Shown here in pieces: positions 50,701-63,567 of a stretch of 64,000 nt of DNA. The first letter of the stretch is position 1. Each line of letters starts with the position of its first letter. The notes below the pieces were generated by a model, which saw only the letters and a list, made by a program, of their open reading frames with translations, was not told the origin of the DNA and searched no databases. This DNA is from Apostichopus japonicus (taxonomy: Eukaryota; Echinodermata; Holothuroidea; Aspidochirotida; Stichopodidae). Both the position numbers and the translations under genes were made by a program. Location of the stretch: contig NC_092562.1 in the NCBI RefSeq assembly GCF_037975245.1, positions 19,066,054 to 19,130,053 of the forward strand, written 5' to 3'.

Positions 50701-51224
50701 CTGCTTTGAGGGTCAAGAGACCGGTCAAGAACAAGTGGCAAGGTCAAGTTGAATTGGAAGAGAAAGAAAAAGAAAAAGTAGTAACACTGGACGAGAAGCC
50801 TCTACAGAGCCTCCAAAAGTACGAGGAACGCCGAAAACGACAGGGGCAGTCCAAATCGTTTGATCTAGGAATGACTAATAGCAAACTTTCTGAAGCCAAA
50901 CCTCTTGAGTTAAACAAAGAGGACGAAAATGTGGGGGTAGAGGAGAGCGATGCATCGGGACCATCCAGGCGACAGAGACCTCACTCTCTAAATATCGACG
51001 ACGACGGCAATCCCGAGGGCGTCTCCAGAGGGGACTATAACTATCGTGAGGATGCCCTCTCGCCAAATGGGGACACCTGTAGCAGCGGTTACACGTCGGG
51101 GCGTTCCACACCAGCCGGCGAAGACGCCAGCAGGCTTCTTTCCTTACCCAAGACCGGCGGAGTTCCAGCCGATTCGGCGTTCTACAAGGAGTACCAAAAG
51201 CTTGTGGCGCTCGAAGGAGACCAG
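47769..51224 (+). CDS. third coding exon: 1,152-residue acidic disordered core
   Basis: The exon follows the acceptor tttgtag (47766-47768) and starts gaa aag atg in phase 0, matching the exon-2 donor. It ends gaccag|gttaga (51224/51225) in phase 0. It encodes residues 377-1528. Up to about residue 1020 it is strongly Glu/Asp-rich with no fold. LLDLD at 898-902 fits a clathrin box. Basophilic sites follow, at RWS (Ser 1076), RRTS (Ser 1136), KRS (Ser 1332) and SKS (Ser 1406). Residues 1344-1404 are charged and probably helical. AEEERQQVLAALRV then KNKW recalls a motif near the N-terminus of ZNF185. The end is Ser/Gly/Thr-rich (SSGYTSGRSTP). The ATG at 47775 need not be a start, because the two upstream codons are open and spliced. 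No enzyme or membrane domain is seen. Exon GC and codon regularity clearly exceed the flanks. Confidence 0.92.
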
Positions 51225-54085
51225 GTTAGATAATCAAGTGCTTTAAAAACATGGCTACACTAATATCAAAAAAATCTTATATGGTCAAAACTAAACACTC
51301 ATCACAACTTGTCACTCTTTCAATTAAAAAAAAAAACTAACATCCTCACTTTAATTTAAAAAGAATGGGGCCTGCCAAATTTTCTTTGCATTGCATGGAG
51401 AAGATGGGTAACTAATAACATCCCTCCCCTCCCACCAACACCCCCACCGCAAGTAACTGCATGCTACACTGTAACTCGTTGCATGTCAGTTACCAGAGGT
51501 TGCATGAAAACTAATGTAAGTTAAACGTACAGTAATAATGCCTTTGTATCTGCTACTGTTTGAAGGTTACTATCATTGGTGTGTGTGTTTGTGTGTGTGT
51601 TTGTATTCATCTTCTGTTCTTTTCACCTAAAGTTTCATCAAGTTACTAAACATTTTATGTGAGGTGTTATATTCAGAGGAACGATCTAACAGGTTTGGTG
51701 TTCTTATTTTTTTTTGGGGGGGGAGGGGGGCTGCTACACACCTCCAACCTTGACTATTATATTTTTGTACGTTTTGTTTGTTTGTATGTATTTCTTTGCA
51801 ATGTTTGGTCACAGACCTCATGAAAAGCTGTAGTTAAAAATGTCCAAGTTATCTGAAAGCAGACATTTTCAATCTTGCACGGTAAGACTTCTTTTCAGAG
51901 AAACATGTCACACAAGGAGATTTCTTCTTGAAATTTCTGTCCATGCTACCAGAATGTTTCATGTTTAGTTCAGCAATAAAAAAAATTGAAAAAATGGAAA
52001 AACTGCTATTACCAACAAAGAAAACAGAAAAAAGAAACATAGTAAAATAAAATAAAATAAACAAAAGGAGAGAAGATTAGGCAATCAATCTATTCAGAAA
52101 GAAAATGAAACTTAACTTCCTTTTGATATGAGATAAATTACTCTTTTTTTTTTTAAATACCTCTATTAAAATTTCCTTCTGTTTAGTCTCCCAAAGTTGA
52201 CAGTTTCATTATGACTTGATGGATCTGGATATTATTATTAGGATTACTTTGGTGCTTACTCATGATCACTGTCTATGGGCATTAATTATCATGCAGTGGT
52301 ACATGTACATGTTATTGTGTGTCAGCTTGTATCCTCCGGCCAATTGAATGAATTCAGGTAAGGATTTGGATATTATCTTCTCTGTACATCTCGTACATGT
52401 AGTGTTTTCAAGGGAATTCCCGCTGGCTGAAGCTCATCACTTTGCAAACGGTTCTGAATTTTTTTTAGTCAAACCCACATCGTTGCATTTTGTATCAAAA
52501 AGATATGAATTTTTGTAAATTTTGGTGACATTTTTGCACTTTTGCATTTTTGCATCTGGCACCAACAGAATGAATGACGTCATCAGGCCAATTGATGTGA
52601 AAATGTCTTTTTTTCTTTAAAATAATTTCCATCATTTATCTACAGAGGGAAATAATAATTTCTACAATAGAGTTGCATTTTGATGAAAATTTTGATGAAA
52701 AACTCTATAGAACATTGACAGCTAGACCCATTACTTCAATTGGTATTAGATTTCAAGGGTATATGAACAATAAGATTATAATAGCATTAGTCATGCATCT
52801 AAAGAATAGTTGCCCAGATGAAATCAAAGATCACCACTGTGATTAACTTCCTGAGGTAAAAAGAGATGTTTTAACCGGTCAAACTTGGTACATTCAATCA
52901 AGCGTATCTCAATTTACTGACAAGGTATGGAGATGGGGTTTAAACTAGCAGTGTGAAATATCTTTCCCTTCAATCTCAGTTTTACTGTGTCTGCCACCGG
53001 AATATTCCTTTGAGATTGCTACTTGTTGATGCTTTAATTTTCTGGTGTTATCCTATTCTTTCATTGGCTCTGCGCTGAAGGGGCTGTTTCTTGTGCTATT
53101 GTGAGTGCTATTGATCAAATGCAATTCTTGTTACCCGGTGAAAGCCTCTGGTTGGTTTGTACAGTAATGCAAAATTTATCAGAAATAGCTTCAAATATAC
53201 GCACTGTAATTTTTCTTTGGAACGGTTTAAGCATTTACTCTCCTAGACCGTTCCACCCCATCCCCCTTCCTGGCGTACCCCTTTCATTATCCATGAGGTT
53301 GAGATGTATTTGCTCAGACAATTAAACATCTGATTGAGAGAAAATTGTATTGAGGATTGAATTAAAATGCTGGAATAAAAACATTCTGCTTTAGCGACAT
53401 TATTTGACATTCTAGCAGGGTGAACTTTCTGATAGCTGAAATCGACACTTATTGCTGAGATCTCCTGTATAGTACATAGCAAATTAATGCGCTTCCGAAG
53501 CATCCAATATCAGTACAAAATTGGGAGTTGTTAAACATGGACATGGGGTTGGCTCTGAGCGGGAAATTGCTTTTGTGATGGCAAGAAAATACACGATGGC
53601 GTTCAAACAGGACTTCAGGGAGCATAAGTTGATATTCTGGCATAATTGGAATAACAATGTGATACTGATGAAAGTTAAAAGTATTCCCATAGGATAGCAG
53701 ATACATCAATGTGCTGCAAAGGAAAGTGGCGAGACGTGTCTGTGATTATTTCATCAGCCAACTGACATCGAATGACAATACGTTTGTACCGTAACAAATA
53801 TCATAAATAAAACAACGAGAATGGTATAAACATTGAAATAACCGATGTACAATAGTATTGTACATCTATACTATATACATCATATGTAGTATAGATAAAC
53901 AGATATAACCAGAGTACAGATGATGGCAATCGACAATGATTCCAATGTGGTTGATAAGGAGCCAGAGGATTCTCAGACTTATTACCCTAAAAAAATGACA
54001 CCATTTTGTCTGTTGAAGGTTGAAACCAAAAGTTTTTTAATGTCATGGTGTCCTTGCATCTTTTAGTGCTTAGTTACCTGTATGT

Positions 54086-54088
54086 ATA

Positions 54089-54150
<62 letters not shown>
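54086..54150. repeat. AT dinucleotide microsatellite
   Basis: An almost uninterrupted (ta)n run from about 54093 to 54150. The plus-strand Ile/Tyr frame through it is an artefact. Confidence 0.95.
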
Positions 54151-54153
<3 letters not shown>

Positions 54154-54194
54154 GAAATCGTAGTGAGTCAGAAAATCAAGAACAGTATTAAAAA

Positions 54195-54250
54195 CTTCCA
54201 GCCTCCACCGGGATTCGAACCTGGGCCTCCCACTTTATATGCGGACACCC
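54195..54250 (-). mobile_element. tRNA-like fragment, probable SINE remnant
   Basis: The minus strand carries a perfect box B (ggttcgaatcc, near 54221-54211) inside a T-arm-like context, followed by an acceptor-like 3' strand (ggtggaggctgg). Upstream the match to a tRNA fades into the AT-rich flank and no box A is clear. It is therefore a 3' part of a tRNA-derived repeat rather than an intact tRNA gene. Confidence 0.55.
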
Positions 54251-57200
54251 TATATATATGTGATAATTGTTGGTTTTGTTCTTGTTATAGTACAACAGTG
54301 TATGTCATTTGAATTTGGTGATGTCTGTATGGGTATCGATAGTATTAAAACTGATTGTGCAACAAAAGATCCCCCATCTTTAATCGCATGAATCCATCTT
54401 CCAGGATCGGATGCTCTTTACTGCAATTGTCTGACTTATTGATCTGCACTGTAAAGTTACTCAATCATTCTAAACCACACTAACTCATGGTCGTTTGATT
54501 GGTAAATAACAACCGGAACTAATCTCTCAGTTATCATCATCGATGGTTAATCATTATAACATCTTGATTTTGTGTTCACTTGTTGTAATTTTATTGGAAG
54601 GTGCACTAATAACTTTATATATGGTTTTTAAAATTTCCAAACTTTCCAAGAATTTATATCTCCTTAATCATGTTATAGCGTTAGGTTTGATTACATGAAA
54701 ATATATCAGGTACAGTTTGTTGCTTAATATTGCAGTTAAGGTGGTTTGAGGGGAGGGGGTTGGGATAGGGGGGTTGGGTGGGAAGTGAAAAGAGGTGTGC
54801 TATCTTGAAAAAAATGTTTCTGGCATACATTAGTTGTTTTAGAAACTTTTCAAACCAATTTCAATATATATTAACAAATTGACCAATTTGAAAGGAATTT
54901 CTATTTATTTTTTTCTTCAAAACATGCCTTAGAAAAACAAAATCATCGTATAAACAGTTACCTTTCTAATCCAAACAACTTGCTTGTCTCTGTGCCAGGT
55001 GATTTCCACATACTTGTGTGACCCTTCATATATATATGTATGGGATAGTGTGGGGTAAAATAATATCTATTGATTCAACTTGGAATAGGGCCAATGCCAT
55101 TAGCTTCCTCTCTGGTTACAACACAGCCAGCAATTTGGTGTTTATTTTCATTTTGAAAGAGATAATTATTCCTGTGATTATGAATAACTGTGTACAAATC
55201 TAACCAGTGATTGACCTTGTTAAGAGGCAATTGTCTCTCAGCAGTTGAAAGGTGAGTTGCTATGTGAAATAGAAATGGCAAAAAGCAGTAGCTGTGTGAG
55301 TATGTGACCAGTCGTTAATGCCTCATAATTAGTCTAAAATTCGAGGATGGACTTAACAGACACAAAATTAACTTTGAGATCTTGTAGACAGTTAAAAGAA
55401 AACACTGCTATCGGTGGATGTTGTATCATATAACAGTTTTGATTTTTGAGAAATGATACTTTAAAAAATAGCTGAGGTTCATTAATTAAAGTGACTGGAT
55501 TGCATAGTCTAATACACAGGTCATTTTAGGTCAATTTAGGTCATTACCTCAGTTGCAACACAAAAATTCAATGGGAAAATCATTGATACTTTGAATGACC
55601 TTAAATGACATGTTTACAAGTGTAGCGCAGATTTGTCAAGGGGGAAAAATGGTATTGAATATGATCCAAGCAAGGGTGCTTTTGCTGTTTATATGAAGGT
55701 TACAAAGACAAATGTTTTTGGTTAAGTTTCAATTTTGGAATTTAGAAAACATTGATGTGACAACGTTAACAGTAAGATGTAACTTGTAAGGAGCGTTCCA
55801 GAGATTTATAGCATGTTTAAAGGTGGATATTTTGTAAAACCGGAAATAGCTAGTAGCTACTGTACAGTTCAACATGACTATCATCATTTCATAGACTACG
55901 TGTACAAACATATCAAGACTAAAATTGTCTGCTTAAAGTCATTCTTTAAGGTTGTAGCTTCTATTGCTCTCTTATGGCCTATCCTGTGTATTGATCCATT
56001 GATCAATTGATCAGTGATATTGAAAATCTATCAGAAATAATCTTGCCCTCTGCTCTGACTAATGACTTTCTCTGGCCCTTATAGGAAATAAGAGCACCCT
56101 GCTATACCTTTGCTCAACAGTTTAAAGTCTGTGTACATGCAATAATTTTAGGGCTCCACCTCTGCTTATTCCTGGAACCAAACATGCTTGTTATACTAAA
56201 TCTACACCACATTGTCTGCACTTGTTTCATAGGGCTTCTGTGTTTATTTGATCCTATATTGTATGAGTCGATTTAAAGGTGTTTATCTCTTGACTGGTTC
56301 TTCCTTTTGGGCAAAATGTGGCCTTCTGATTAAACAATTGAAACATGTTTTCCTGGTAAGGGATTTTAGCCAGTTTACTAGTAATCCTTGTTATTCTAAA
56401 ATCACAAAACTCAAAAGAAAAAAAGGATGGAATTTTTATTCTGGGGAGGAACAAACAACAGTTCTTCCTTCTGGAACATTAAGTAACCAATGATCTAAAA
56501 CGGTGCATTTAACAGTCCTTTTATGGTCCACCATCCATACACCAGAGATAAAAAAACAAAAATAACCTGTTATTGACAAATTGCAAAGTTGTTTGGGTCT
56601 CGAGGTGCATGGAAGCGTAACGGAAGATTTCAGAGACATTCTCTTTTGTGACATACAAATTTAAAGGAGCATATCCTTGCTGCATTAAAGTTTACTGGCT
56701 AACTTAGGATGTGATGATATTTTTGAGGTATCCATTGCCTTTAATTGTTGCTATTTTCCTGTGTGAGGTTGTAATCAGTGCCAACATTGTTCTTGTAGTG
56801 CAAGGTCAAAACATCACCTCCAAATCTCCTAATTTATCTCCCCCCCCCTCCACAATGAACTAGCCAACTATAAGTATAATGTTGGATGATGTGTAATACT
56901 TTTCATACCTAATCGTGATTTGTGGAATGATATGCTCACAAATACTGTTTTCTTGTGTTCACTCCGAATCGTAAGATGTGAGTTGCCAACAGCTTCTTCC
57001 AGGAAAATAAACTGGAAATATAATACCATACATTACTGACAGTTTGCCAAACTTAAAGGTTCAATATATGACATGTTACGTGAATACACAGAGATATGGC
57101 TTGTTAAAACTTCTCATTGTTTTGGTAGTTTCACTGCATACAAATTGATCAGGCCAACAGACAATTGGAGAACTCCCCACCCACACTGCCCCCTATCCAG

Positions 57201-60200
57201 TTTAACATGGAAGCATGGTTGTATGCAGGATTGTGCATAATACCAAGGGTTACCTTAGCCTACATCTTTTATGTAATTGTGCAATGGGCATACATTACAG
57301 AACAACTGTAAAGATTCATGAACAAAACAAACAAAAACACTGATTTTGTTTTACATGTGTGTTTAAAAAGGAAAGGAACAGAAAGATAAAAGCAAAATAA
57401 AACATGGTTTTACTTGAGTCTTGCTTTAACTTTGATTCGATGTCTGATTAGCCAAGGTTGAGTAAGTTTGGAGATCTGTGTGGGCCTCTGCTCTCTGTTA
57501 GATACAGCTACTTGCTTTAGGATCTCTTGAATAGATATGGTTAGGTTTATCCAACAAGGGTAAATGCGTAAATATTTGTCCAATGATTAACATCCTCTCT
57601 GTGTTGTAAGACCTTTATTTTCTTTCCAGTTTCAAATCAAATGATGGCAAAGATGAATAGTTTTTTCTAGGATGTATACCCCTGGTTATCTGTAGGCAAT
57701 TGGTAAAATGAAATATGAAAAAATCAGTTCATGAAAATTCACATATATATTCCAGAAAGACTCAAACTGATCATCCTTGGTCAAAACATTTTCTTGCTAT
57801 CCTCAAAAGTATTTTTCCTTCTAAGTTTTAGCCTTTTCTAGAAATTTATGTCAATTTATAGCTTGGTGGTTAATTCCCACCCACTTCCCCCCCTCCATTG
57901 TATTTGGTTATGCAACTCTTGGTCAGACACAGAAGCATATCTTATTATCTAAGTTTAGCAATAACTAGAAAAAAAGTTTTTCACTATGGTCTTTCACCTG
58001 AAATTGAAACTTTGCAAATCCATATTCTACTGTACTGTCTCTTCTGTTGTGTGTGCACCACATATTTATCACACACATATAAGCCTTGTCCCCCCCTCCC
58101 TCCCCCTCCTTATGGTTACAACAATTTGAAAAAGAGAATCGTTTGCTTTTCTGTGTGAAGTGTATACATGCACAGACAATATTAACTTTAATCTTTAACA
58201 CAGTTCTGTTTGTTTTTATACAAGACGGATTTCATACAAACAATTTCAAAACCGTGGGACGAAAATAAGAAACATCCTACTTTACAGTTAAAGCTCTTTT
58301 GAATGTGGTTGGGAAAACTAGATTTTATTATGCCTTATTTCCACAGAAGTGGAACTATAGAGTGGTATGTGTTGCCTCTTGATGGTAGTAAAAAAGGCTA
58401 TTAAAACTGTGTTTTATGTCTTACCCTAGTATCATACATTCTGTTGAAGGTGTGAGAGGAACAACTTGACTATGTTCAAGTCGTATTTTACATAAATGGG
58501 AAAGAAATAGAAAGAAAATAATGGGCAAAGAAGCAAACAGCAGCTTTGATAAATTTAATGAACTGATCGCAAAAAGTCAAATATGTTGGAAAAACCGGTT
58601 TGCAGCAGCTCTGGATTCCATGCGATTTGAAAACAGAGAAAATATGTGAAAAAGTTTATTCTTGCACGTTTTTGTTGGTTTGGTTTATTTATTTTTTATT
58701 TTTTATAGATGAACTTCACAGTGGTAGTTACATAAACTGTTTTGACACACCCATATTCTTTAAATATTTCTTAAAATTCACTACAATTTGAAGATATGGA
58801 AATCGCGTCAGCTTTTCAATTTCGATATCTTTTCCCCTCCCCAAGAAAAAGAAAGGTAAACTCATCTTTGTATATTTTAAACAATTAGAAAGATATCTCT
58901 TCCCGGTGTACAGGTTATGTTTCAGTTCAACCTGAGAGGTCATTTGAAGGTTCATCAGTGAAAGTGGCTGGACCAGAAGACTAGAATATGTATGTACCTA
59001 AACAGCTGCCTGATAGTACTGTAACATTTAAGATCAGTTTTCACCTCCATAAATCCTTTTAGTTGATTATTTCTAATTATGTCGGTACTATATCAAAACA
59101 TGGCAGGTAGCATACAGTACATCTGAAGAATCAAAGATTTGTTAATTGATGTCCTTGGCCAATCTCTTGAACGATCTCTCTCTAATACCGTTCTGTGATA
59201 TTTGTAGGTTTTCATTAGATCTTCTTGCTCTTAAGTTATTCAAGATCTATTTACACTAGTGCATGAAAAAAAATGCTCACATAAGTTTGCCGTCAAAAGT
59301 GTTCCGTTTTTCTGTTCCATTCAATTTTGGTGCTCTGTTTTTCCTCTTTGCATTTGAAATACCAAACCATACAATGAGCTGCATGAAATATTTAACATTC
59401 AAAGATGACCGATTGAAAGTGAGCAACTTTGTGAATGTCACGATTTTTAAAATTTCACAGAATCAAAGTATTAATTAGAAAGTTAAAAATATTAAATTGT
59501 GGGTGCTGCATTTTATGCTTAAAACGAATCCATTTGCTGCTAAATTATTCAGAACACGCCATGCGCCATAGTTACATGAACCAACCAGCTGCAATGTCAT
59601 GCTGATCTCGATTCTGATAAATGTGACTAAATTATATTCTAAAGTAATATTACCTGACATTGAAAAATGCAGGTTTTTTGTCTAGACTGGATGGAACATA
59701 GATTGGTTTACGTGTATTCAACAGCTGTACATTGGTTTTATGGAAACCAATGTATTAAAGGGCAAAGTGAGAATTCTGTGTTTGCAGTCAATAGATTAGA
59801 ATAATTAACCCTTTAACCATGCAAGTATCTGATTGACCAGATGTGCCCTTCAAATATTAAATATGAAAAAAAGGGAAAAACCGTAACAGTTCACGATTGG
59901 CCTGCTTCCAGAAATCATAGTTCAATTTGGCTTGTTTATGATTAACAGTCAAGAAAAACAATTCTGTTGTTTGACTTTCGGAGGCAGGGGTATAAGGGGG
60001 GGGGGATGGGTGATAATAATATAATTCCTGGAAAAGGGGATGAAATGATAAAAACAATTGTATGCAGTCAATTTCTTTGTTACTGTATACCTCTGTCTTT
60101 TTATTTTCACATTCAACTTATAATTGGTTCAGTTTTGTCAGTGACCAGCATCTCCTACCAGTGCTGAAATGGTATTAACACAAAATACATGTCAGTGTAA

Positions 60201-62829
60201 AACACAAAATGTTTATCTTCTTGCATAACTGTTAATACAGACTTTGCGGTGCATTGCTTAATGCCTTCAAGCATGATCCATTTAACTTCCAATTATAAAA
60301 ACATGTTTTAAACTCCTAGCGAATTAAGTTGTTTAATATACAACACTCTAATAGCAAATACGCTTCAAGATAGTCCTATCATATATATATATGTTTTCTT
60401 CTACTCTAGCAAAACTGTGGCTATAAATTATGATTTGTTGTAATTTTTTTGGTGGCGAAAACATGCGTCATAGTATTCTTTTTACTGTAGGTTGCCCTAG
60501 TTACTGAATCTCTTGTGGGAAATAATATTGAGATTTTTTTAGTATTGGTGATTGTACAGACTTTGCTCACGGTCTCGGTTACCTGACATAAAGCAGTCTC
60601 CAGCTTGGATATTTTGATCTTTTCATTCAAATATAATTCGAAACCTTGAGGAAAACAGAAAAGTAAAGAAGAGAAAAACAACAAAAAAACAGCAAATTGT
60701 CCTTGTTCCCCCTGTCCCTGAGTGTAAGCTATGTTATATATGTGTAGCTTCAAATGAACAAGGCTGTACTTGCATAAAATACTGCAATTTGTCTCTTTGC
60801 TTTTTTAAACATTTTACAATCACGCTAGGTAATTGAAGCTCATTTCTTATTTCCCTTGCGGGGTTTTTGTTTTTTTCTTTCCTGCTCTTTGACACGAACG
60901 GCCTTAAAAGCTCTATCAAATGGAAGGAAAGTCATAGCTCTCATGTTTTATTGAACAAAGCAAGTCGGAAATGAGAAATTGAGGTAGAAACTATACTGTA
61001 AGACCTGTCCCTCGGATGTTTACAACAGATCGTAAACCTATCTCTTGATTGCGGAGTCTACTGCCTTTGTCATGTTTCCTTTTACGAATCTTGGAACCTT
61101 TGGCTGTGTTTTATTACCTCTTTGAGGTCTGTTTTGTGGAGGCTTTCCTCTTAAATCATGATATAGATTGGGTGGAAGGGTGAGGGGAGGGGGGGGGGGG
61201 GATTGGCATCTTTATCAGGTAAGGCTGTCTTAGAAGAATGTTATTTCATAAATAAGACAAGATCGATGCGATGGTTCTATATTAGGACGAATGGATAACG
61301 TTAATTGCTACTGAATTATGGTTAATGGACATGTTTGTTTTGATGGATAGTCCTAATAATCATCTTAATGTGATACCATTACGGTCTGCTCGCTGCTGAT
61401 TGGTCGAAAAGGGGAAAGCTGATTGTTATTTATTTTCTTGCAAAGATACAAGTTCCAAACAACATCTATAGATATACTCTAAAGAGCCCCCCTTTGATTA
61501 ATTTATCTGAAATCTTGTAAGACGAAATTTACATATAATATGAAGAACAATAGAATAGAAATAAACGAACAAGCGACTTAGTAGATGTTAACCACAAATA
61601 TTTGACATTTTCTTCGCCTGGACTTTTTGGCTGCAAATGCAAGCTCTTTAATACGTACTGTACAGCAATGGTCTGTACCTATATCTTAGATTTTCCTATG
61701 ACGAAGTGAGCTCAGGAATGGTAGAATTTAATGTTTTACGGTATGTTTAATCATGTAACTTTTCACACAATTGATGAATAGGCAGGTTATTAAAACACTA
61801 TTTAGTATGACATCATCAGGGAACAATATACTTTATTGCACCACATCTGTTCATTAATTGTTTTAAAAGAAAATCAATTAACCTCCCTTTAAATCAGGGT
61901 TTTACATTGTATAGCATTCTTAACTTGTTATATCAGTATCAGACATTGAACAGAAAGCTCTCTAAACAAATCACCATATAAACAGATGAATTAAAAAAAA
62001 AAATTTAAATAATTTTTCGCCAAATTTTGAAGCCTTCCAATCAAGAATGACTTAATACTGACCATTCTGGTCTGTGAGTTAAAATGTCATTGATTTCCAG
62101 AAGAAGCATGATTGCATTATACCAGGGTGTCCTTAATTAATTTTCTACCATGGCCAGAGTCTAGAGGAAAATTGGTTGGAACAAAGAAAGGTCAGAGAAG
62201 ATCTAACTACAGTAAAACCTACATTGAGCAATGTGCAGGGTAGGCTTGGTAGGGGTGTCAAGTCCAGCGCCTACTACCAGCCCACATGGATTGTGGGCTG
62301 GATTGAAGAAAAAAAAAATTGCAGAAAAGCAGGAGTCAAATACATAATTTTACTTTCAAACTTTGCATGCTATTTGCATATCTTTGGCATAATTTTTGCA
62401 TGGCATATTTGTAGCTGTAACATCAAAACATGAATATTTATGAGCAAATTGGGTTATTGTAAGGCATTGCTATGGCAACTTACTTTCTCCCAGTATTCAG
62501 GCTTCCAGAAAGACATTGGTAAGATTGACATTATTTCTCTGTTTTGGCCCCTTCCCTATGGGTCCATCTCCTATCCTCTCCGTGACCCTCACCCCATCTG
62601 TTACCTGTCTATCTGTTGAACATTGCCAGAACACCAGGATACCCATTTGGATATAGTTGTCTGTTACAGTAATCGATTTGGATACAAGTCTGTTATATGC
62701 CAGAGGGGGGAGGGGGGGGCATAGGGTACTTTAGGTTTACAAGAGAACTGAACATTGATGGAATATTTTGTAAGACTTCTAATAAGGTATGATGTAACAT
62801 TCAGGTTAGTCTTTCAATCTAGCCACTAC

Positions 62830-63195
62830 TTCACTGATTCAGTAGTTAGTCAGGAACAGATTGGTCAAACAGTCAGTCAGTATAAAGTGAGGTACGTAGT
62901 CAGTTTACAAGACAGCTTGAGAGTCAGTCAGTAAATGTCAGAAAAACAGTCAGTCAGATGGTTTATAATCAGACAATGGTGCAGTTAGTCATGGTCAGTC
63001 AAATAGCCAGTAACTTGGTCAGTTATATAGAAACTGACGGACAGACAGGCAGACAGACAGACCTATAGAATCTGATAGTCACTCATTTTAGTGAAAAACA
63101 GAAAACATACTCCGTCAGTCAAATAGACAGTAGTAAGACCAGTTAGATAGAAACCGACAGTTAGACTGGCAAACGTTCAATCACTCACTCAAACA
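62830..63195. repeat. degenerate CAGT/GTCA-rich tract
   Basis: Irregular runs of cagtcagt, agtcagtcag and cagacagacag words spread over about 360 bp, with larger half-repeats such as 'cagttatatagaaactgac' and 'cagttagatagaaaccgac' (near 63019 and 63140). Looks like a decayed tandem repeat. Confidence 0.65.
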
Positions 63196-63413
63196 GACTG
63201 GCAGAAAAGTTGATCAGTTCTTTTAATGAAAAAATTTGGAAAAAGTTTATCTTTAATGATGTTCTGTATGAAGTGGAGGGAAGGAATAACTAACAAAGTT
63301 TTACTAATTAATATATTCAGTTTATTTTAATATACATATAATATTTTTCCATTATTATTTGCTTTGATGATTCATTTTCATCTTTCTTCCTCTCCACCCT
63401 CCTCATCAATTAG

Positions 63414-63567
63414 ACCTCAATCAGCAACCAGGAGTCGGGCCTCAAACCGGTGGTTCCCCGTGAATCAGAGCCGGCGCCGGAACAAGAGGAACAGTTCGAT
63501 GCCGACGGACAGCGAAAGTCGTACGTGAAAAGTGCAGTGAAAATGAGAGAGAAGACCGGTACCAGAG
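63414..63567 (+). CDS. fourth coding exon, gene continues beyond the window
   Basis: The exon follows the acceptor caattag (63411-63413) in phase 0, matching exon 3, and encodes residues 1529-1579 plus one base. It leaves at accagag|gtaggt (63567/63568) in phase 1. The peptide begins TSISNQESGLKP, has an acidic middle (EPAPEQEEQFDADG) and ends in a basic stretch with Tyr, Ser and Lys (KSYVKSAVKMREK) that is likely helical. The open frame, high GC and both splice sites support it. The C-terminus lies to the right of the window, so any folded domain (a LIM domain would be one candidate) remains unseen. Confidence 0.85.

Larger units (their letters stand above)
51225..63413 (+). other. intron 3 (about 12.2 kb)
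   Basis: The donor gttaga is weaker than the gtaag donors of the other exons. The acceptor is a long pyrimidine tract (cctctccaccctcctcatcaattag) at 63413. Retention of this intron gives Val-Arg-stop at once (stop 51231-51233). Contents include poly-G and T/G runs, the AT microsatellite with tRNA-like fragment near 54.1 kb, a C/G-rich simple tract near 57.88-58.11 kb and the CAGT-rich tract near 62.83 kb. No other exon is evident. Confidence 0.75.

Noticed and set aside
47775-51233. Treating the big frame as a complete single-exon gene from ATG 47775 to stop 51233
   Set aside because: The acceptor before 47769, the matching phases of the exons on both sides and the donor before the stop show it is an internal exon. 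An alternative internal start is not excluded.
53449-53709. 86-residue minus-strand frame with varied composition
   Set aside because: It looks less repetitive than most, but there are no splice sites, no recognised motif and no neighbour to support it.
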